Shown here in pieces: positions 51,213-53,746 of a stretch of 53,746 nucleotides of DNA. Origin of the DNA: Nitrososphaeraceae archaeon (GTDB taxonomy: Archaea > Thermoproteota > Nitrososphaeria > Nitrososphaerales > Nitrososphaeraceae). The notes under the pieces were generated by a model. The model had not been told where the DNA came from. It ran no database searches and saw nothing but the letters and a program-made list of their open reading frames with translations. A program made the position numbers and the translations under genes. The stretch lies in the NCBI GenBank assembly GCA_021325295.1, contig JAJPHM010000009.1:1-53746 (forward strand). The letters are read 5' to 3'. Every line of letters begins with the position of its first letter. Within the stretch, counting starts at the first letter, position 1.

Positions 51213-51884
51213 TCATACAAGCGTAGCCTGCTCGGTAGCAATATTTCCTTCCTGCTTTTGACCAAGACCAGAACCTTTGACGGCAGGCTTTGACGGGAGG
51301 TCAAACTTGACAAAGTTTTCCCCGGAAATCGTCAGGCGCGCACTATATTTTTCGGATCCTTGTTCAAGCCATCCTTTGTAGCGAATTGAATTCTTGATAA
51401 TGTCAACAATGCTTGGTTTCTTCTCATCTACCTCTTCATAGCACGACAGGATTTCGCCATATTTTATCTCAGTCTGCCCATTGAATTTTGTCAAATAGTA
51501 TACGAACACGGCAGTCTTTTCATAGTGGTTGCCAGGAGCTTTTTCTGCGTAAAATTCCCTCAATCCAACTTTGGTTCCATTTGCCTTGAGGTCAACTGGA
51601 ATCGGCGGAAGCGTAATAGTCGAAGATTTCACACTGTGTTTTCCGTTGCCGCCGGCTGCATTGGATGAGGTAACAGTCTTTTCCTCAAGTGCTGCCTTTG
51701 GTAAAGTCTGAAGCTCACTTTGAGCAATCTTTTGGCTCAGACGCTGGGTCATAGCTTCATGAATTGCTGTCTTGAAAATCTCCTCGAACTTTTCCAAATG
51801 CTTGTCAACAAAACTTTCCTTTCCTTCCAGCTCTACAATACCATCTTTGACATTTATTGTGAACCTTGCTTCCGGAGCGCTCAA
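51213..51884 (-). CDS. conserved-looking archaeal protein of unknown function
   Basis: 223 residues. N-terminal strand ARFTINVKDGIVELEGKESF followed by a helix (DKHLEKFEEIFKTAI), a disordered Ser/Asn-rich linker (about residues 68-90), then a C-terminal helical domain containing HYEKTAVFVYYLTKFNGQTE, reminiscent of DNA-binding helical bundles. The last 30 residues are disordered. It may be a nucleic-acid-associated protein. No family recognised; good codon use and length support a real gene. ATG start. Confidence 0.65.
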   Translation of the reverse strand: MSAPEARFTINVKDGIVELEGKESFVDKHLEKFEEIFKTAIHEAMTQRLSQKIAQSELQTLPKAALEEKTVTSSNAAGGNGKHSVKSSTITLPPIPVDLKANGTKVGLREFYAEKAPGNHYEKTAVFVYYLTKFNGQTEIKYGEILSCYEEVDEKKPSIVDIIKNSIRYKGWLEQGSEKYSARLTISGENFVKFDLPSKPAVKGSGLGQKQEGNIATEQATLV

Positions 51885-52062
51885 CTTGCCATATACATAA
51901 AATCGACTTTTTAATTAAGTTGTCGGTACATTACCGTAATAGTGATACTTCAAGACATTCACTCGACGCCCTGCCGAGCAAAAACCTCGTGTCTGTTGAG
52001 CCTGCAACCGACGTATTTGAAAAATGCAGCGACTGTCTTAAATATAGACATGGCGTTTGACA

Positions 52063-52275
52063 ATGACAATGGCATTTGTAGTAAAGAGGATGAGTAAAAG
52101 CGGAGTCTGGAATGCCGTGAGCTTGATCGACGAGAATGGGTCCTTCAGGGGCGAGGCTAGGTTCGCGACAAGAGAAGAAGCCCAGCGTTATATGGAAGAA
52201 TATAAGAAAAGAATGAAAACTCCTCAGGAGATCAAGATCTTTGCAGAAAAGTTGCAGGATACTCGTAAAAAGTAA
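52063..52275 (+). CDS. small basic protein, unknown
   Basis: 70 residues from ATG 52063 (TTG 52057 and ATG 52069 also possible). A strand-rich N-terminal half (AFVVKRMSKSGVWNAVSLID, then GSFRGEARFATREEAQ) and a C-terminal amphipathic helix rich in Lys and Glu. The TCTTAAATATAG TATA-like box lies about 22 nt upstream, so leaderless. Not recognised; possibly a small regulatory or RNA-binding protein. Confidence 0.6.
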   Translation: MTMAFVVKRMSKSGVWNAVSLIDENGSFRGEARFATREEAQRYMEEYKKRMKTPQEIKIFAEKLQDTRKK

Positions 52276-52426
52276 ATCTCCAGTATTCGGCAACTGTCTT
52301 AAACAATAGCATTGCTGTCTGCATGGCTACCAATTGAGATGGAAAAGCTGCTTCTTTATATAATTCTCTTGCACAACGACCAAAAAAGCTTTATTCTCGT
52401 ATGTCTAATTATCTGTGTGGTCTAGA

Positions 52427-52537
52427 TTGAAGGTCTGCCAAACCTGCAAAGGAACTGCACTAATCCTTGCAGTCGAAACCGATGGCCAACTTTGTTTTGA
52501 AGAATGTCCCGACTGCAATTCACCTATAGAAAGATAA
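52427..52537 (+). CDS. 36-aa zinc-ribbon mini-protein
   Basis: TTG-initiated frame of 36 codons with two CxxC pairs, CQTC at residues 4-7 and CPDC at residues 29-32, connected by a strand-rich loop (ALILAVETDGQLCFEE) with a further Cys23. Minimal rubredoxin/zinc-ribbon geometry strongly suggests a real metal-binding protein. Upstream AT-rich boxes (CTTTATATAATT at about 52352) support transcription with a short leader. Too short for usual annotation thresholds. Confidence 0.6.
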   Translation: MKVCQTCKGTALILAVETDGQLCFEECPDCNSPIER

Positions 52538-52576
52538 ACAATAGGACCACTATAAGAGAAGGCACTTTGTAGAAAT

Positions 52577-53023
52577 TCAACCAAAATTGGAATTCTGCTC
52601 TGTTATCTCCAGAAGCCCTTTGATTTTCTGCGCAATACTGTCCAACGCTTCATTTGAAGCCACCGTTCTGGCAGGCCACCTCCCATCTGGGCTATCGCCT
52701 TTGAACCTTGGGACTAAATGCACATGGACATGTGGAACAATCTGGTTTGCACTTGTGCCGTTATTTTGTCCCATATTGAACCCATCAGCACCCGTGGCAG
52801 AGACCACGGCCTTCGCAATAACAGAAGCAAGTGAATATAGCCTTCCTACCTCCGTAGAAGGCATCTGAAGCAAGGTCACATAGTGCTTCTTTGGAAGGAC
52901 AAGTGTATGGCCCCTGCTTATTGGATATTTATCCATTATTGCAATGAAATCCTTGTCTTGGAAAACCTCAATGCAAGGAAGGTCGCCAGATATAATTGAA
53001 CAAAAAATGCAATGCTTTGACAT
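52577..53023 (-). CDS. HIT-family nucleotide-binding hydrolase
   Basis: 148 residues. An N-terminal CIFCSIISG zinc pair and the histidine triad HVHVHLVPR (about residues 98-106) with catalytic middle His are intact. HIT proteins of this type hydrolyse adenosine-5'-monophosphoramidates or dinucleoside polyphosphates. KYPISRGHTLVLPKKHY (about residues 32-48) is the usual central motif. ATG start. Convergent with the mini zinc-ribbon gene. Confidence 0.92.
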   Translation of the reverse strand: MSKHCIFCSIISGDLPCIEVFQDKDFIAIMDKYPISRGHTLVLPKKHYVTLLQMPSTEVGRLYSLASVIAKAVVSATGADGFNMGQNNGTSANQIVPHVHVHLVPRFKGDSPDGRWPARTVASNEALDSIAQKIKGLLEITEQNSNFG

Positions 53024-53245
53024 CTGTTCAAATTTGATCGATCTTTTACATGTTTATCTTTTTGCATTCCCGGGGCTTTGTGGATAAGTCATCAATTCAC
53101 GCTCAATTAGCTGGCAAGCCGCCTGACTTTCTTTTTATGAGTTAGTACTTTTTCCAAAAACTCTTTCCCTGCCTATGCTGCCGGCTCAACAACGATATTG
53201 CGGTATTCGGGAAGAGGACTGCAACAGTTCGCCAGCATAGTGAGT

Positions 53246-53255
53246 TTTAAATATA
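53246..53255 (+). promoter_or_regulatory. TATA box for the 62-aa zinc protein
   Basis: TTTAAATATA centred 27 nt before the ATG at 53277, the canonical leaderless spacing. Confidence 0.6.
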
Positions 53256-53276
53256 TGCGCATTCCGACTCTCTGTT

Positions 53277-53465
53277 ATGGGAGAGACGCTTGAGCTTGAA
53301 AGTTTTGATATCAATTTCTCTTTTCGTTGCCCCAAATGTGATTACCTGAATGAAGAAGTTCCAGCCAAGGACCTTTCAAGTGGCAACGCTGAATGTGGCA
53401 TGTGCGAGACAGTATTCAAAGTAGAAGGGCTAGATGCTGTCAAGATAACGGCATCGCTTGAATAG
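53277..53465 (+). CDS. small CPKC/CxxC zinc-ribbon protein
   Basis: 62 residues. CPKC at about residues 18-21 and CGMC at about residues 40-43 form a zinc ribbon flanked by acidic segments. A strong TATA box 27 nt upstream indicates good expression. The arrangement resembles small archaeal RNA-polymerase- or ribosome-associated ribbons, but no family can be named. It precedes the ilvD start by 126 nt on the same strand. Confidence 0.7.
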   Translation: MGETLELESFDINFSFRCPKCDYLNEEVPAKDLSSGNAECGMCETVFKVEGLDAVKITASLE

Positions 53466-53591
53466 TAAGCACATCCATCCCTTTTTCTGGTCTGCCGTTC
53501 TCGATAACAGGCGCGAGGACATTTAACAAGTGCCAGAGCAAGAGCACTTCCTATACCAATCTTAAAATATGCAGCAACAATCCCGAATGAC

Positions 53592-53746
53592 ATGAAACTT
53601 CAGAGCAGAAATGTAGTAGAAGGTCCCTCCAGAGCTCCTCATAGAGCAATGTACAAAGCTATGGGTCTGACAGATACAGACCTGTCCAAACCCATTGTAG
53701 GCATATCTTCAACCTGCAATGAAGCAACACCTTGCAACATTCACCT
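53592..53746 (+). CDS. ilvD: dihydroxy-acid dehydratase, N-terminal part (cut by window end)
   Basis: The first 51 codons from ATG 53592. The sequence RNVVEGPSRAPHRAMYKAMG, followed by VGISSTCNEATPCN, is the IlvD/Edd N-terminus; TPCN contains the first cluster-binding Cys. The enzyme dehydrates dihydroxy acids in valine, isoleucine and leucine synthesis using an iron-sulfur cluster. A TTAAAATATG TATA-like box sits about 28 nt upstream. The gene continues beyond 53746. Confidence 0.93.
   Translation, partial: MKLQSRNVVEGPSRAPHRAMYKAMGLTDTDLSKPIVGISSTCNEATPCNIH

Noticed and set aside
53024-53276. Minus-strand 21-codon frame followed by a TAG and further in-frame codons
   Set aside because: An 18-codon continuation is likely by chance and the TATA element is too close; not strong enough to add to the stop-interrupted genes.
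1-53746. CRISPR arrays, rRNA genes, selenocysteine or pyrrolysine elements
   Set aside because: No regular spaced repeats, conserved rRNA strings, SECIS-like hairpin near the TGA gene or unusual tRNA were found by reading both strands.

Overview
The window looks like a chromosomal segment of an ammonia-oxidising-type archaeon (Thaumarchaeota/Nitrososphaeria, probably Nitrososphaerales). The evidence is an archaeal information-processing gene set: S26e, S3Ae, Nop10, aIF2-alpha, Orc1/Cdc6, an Sm-like protein, RIO2, a RecJ/GAN-type DHH protein, KEOPS Pcc1, RNase P Rpp30 and Pop5, and a tRNA-splicing endonuclease. Many genes start with TTG or GTG about 25-30 nt after a TATA box, as expected for leaderless archaeal transcripts. 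There are also many small zinc or membrane proteins and a blue-copper domain. No ammonia monooxygenase core gene, rRNA, convincing tRNA or CRISPR array was seen.

Layout. 0-3 kb: two tiny minus-strand proteins, then sucCD. 3-11 kb: small proteins, a tail-anchored J-domain protein, a class II aldolase, a PIG-L deacetylase, an archaetidylinositol-phosphate-type CDP-alcohol transferase, S26e and a MEDS-like protein. 11-21.6 kb: a PfkB kinase, an NAD kinase fused to a winged helix, pyrG, orc1/cdc6, trpC, a RadB-like ATPase, an Sm-like protein, a bacterial-type metK and rio2. 21.6-31 kb: a cobalamin block (SDR, cbiD, cbiG, cbiX, cbiC, cbiA, an FMN reductase, cobO), interrupted by an opposite-strand GT39-like membrane glycosyltransferase. 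31-38 kb: aIF2-alpha and nop10, a geranylgeranyl-reductase-like flavoprotein, a PEP mutase/isocitrate lyase family enzyme, a VOC protein, an AMMECR1 protein, a GT28-like glycosyltransferase and a degenerate ThiI-like protein. 38.3-39.3 kb: a pair of small membrane proteins with strong TATA boxes. 39.5-40.7 kb: gene debris (a frameshifted nuclease-like gene and a transposase remnant). 40.8-46.3 kb: a translation/RNA-processing superoperon. 46.6-48.8 kb: a second decaying stretch, where a membrane-protein gene carries a frameshift and an in-frame TAG, and the cupredoxin next to it has an in-frame TGA between its signal peptide and copper domain. 48.9-53.7 kb: a radical SAM protein, a DUF47 protein, endA, small zinc ribbons, a HIT protein and the start of ilvD.

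Two functional modules dominate. The corrin-ring genes follow the anaerobic cobalamin route (CbiX, CbiG, CbiD, CbiC, CbiA, CobO). The ribosome/tRNA module links S15, GAN, Pcc1, SerS, S3Ae and two RNase P proteins. The most interesting points are the adjacent stop-interrupted genes at 47-48.4 kb, an SDR co-directional with cbiD that could supply the next reductive step, a CbiX whose metal ligands survive only in the C-terminal half, an NAD kinase with an altered GGDG motif, and several proteins shorter than 60 residues that a standard gene caller would miss. No entirely new multi-gene system could be demonstrated from sequence reading alone.
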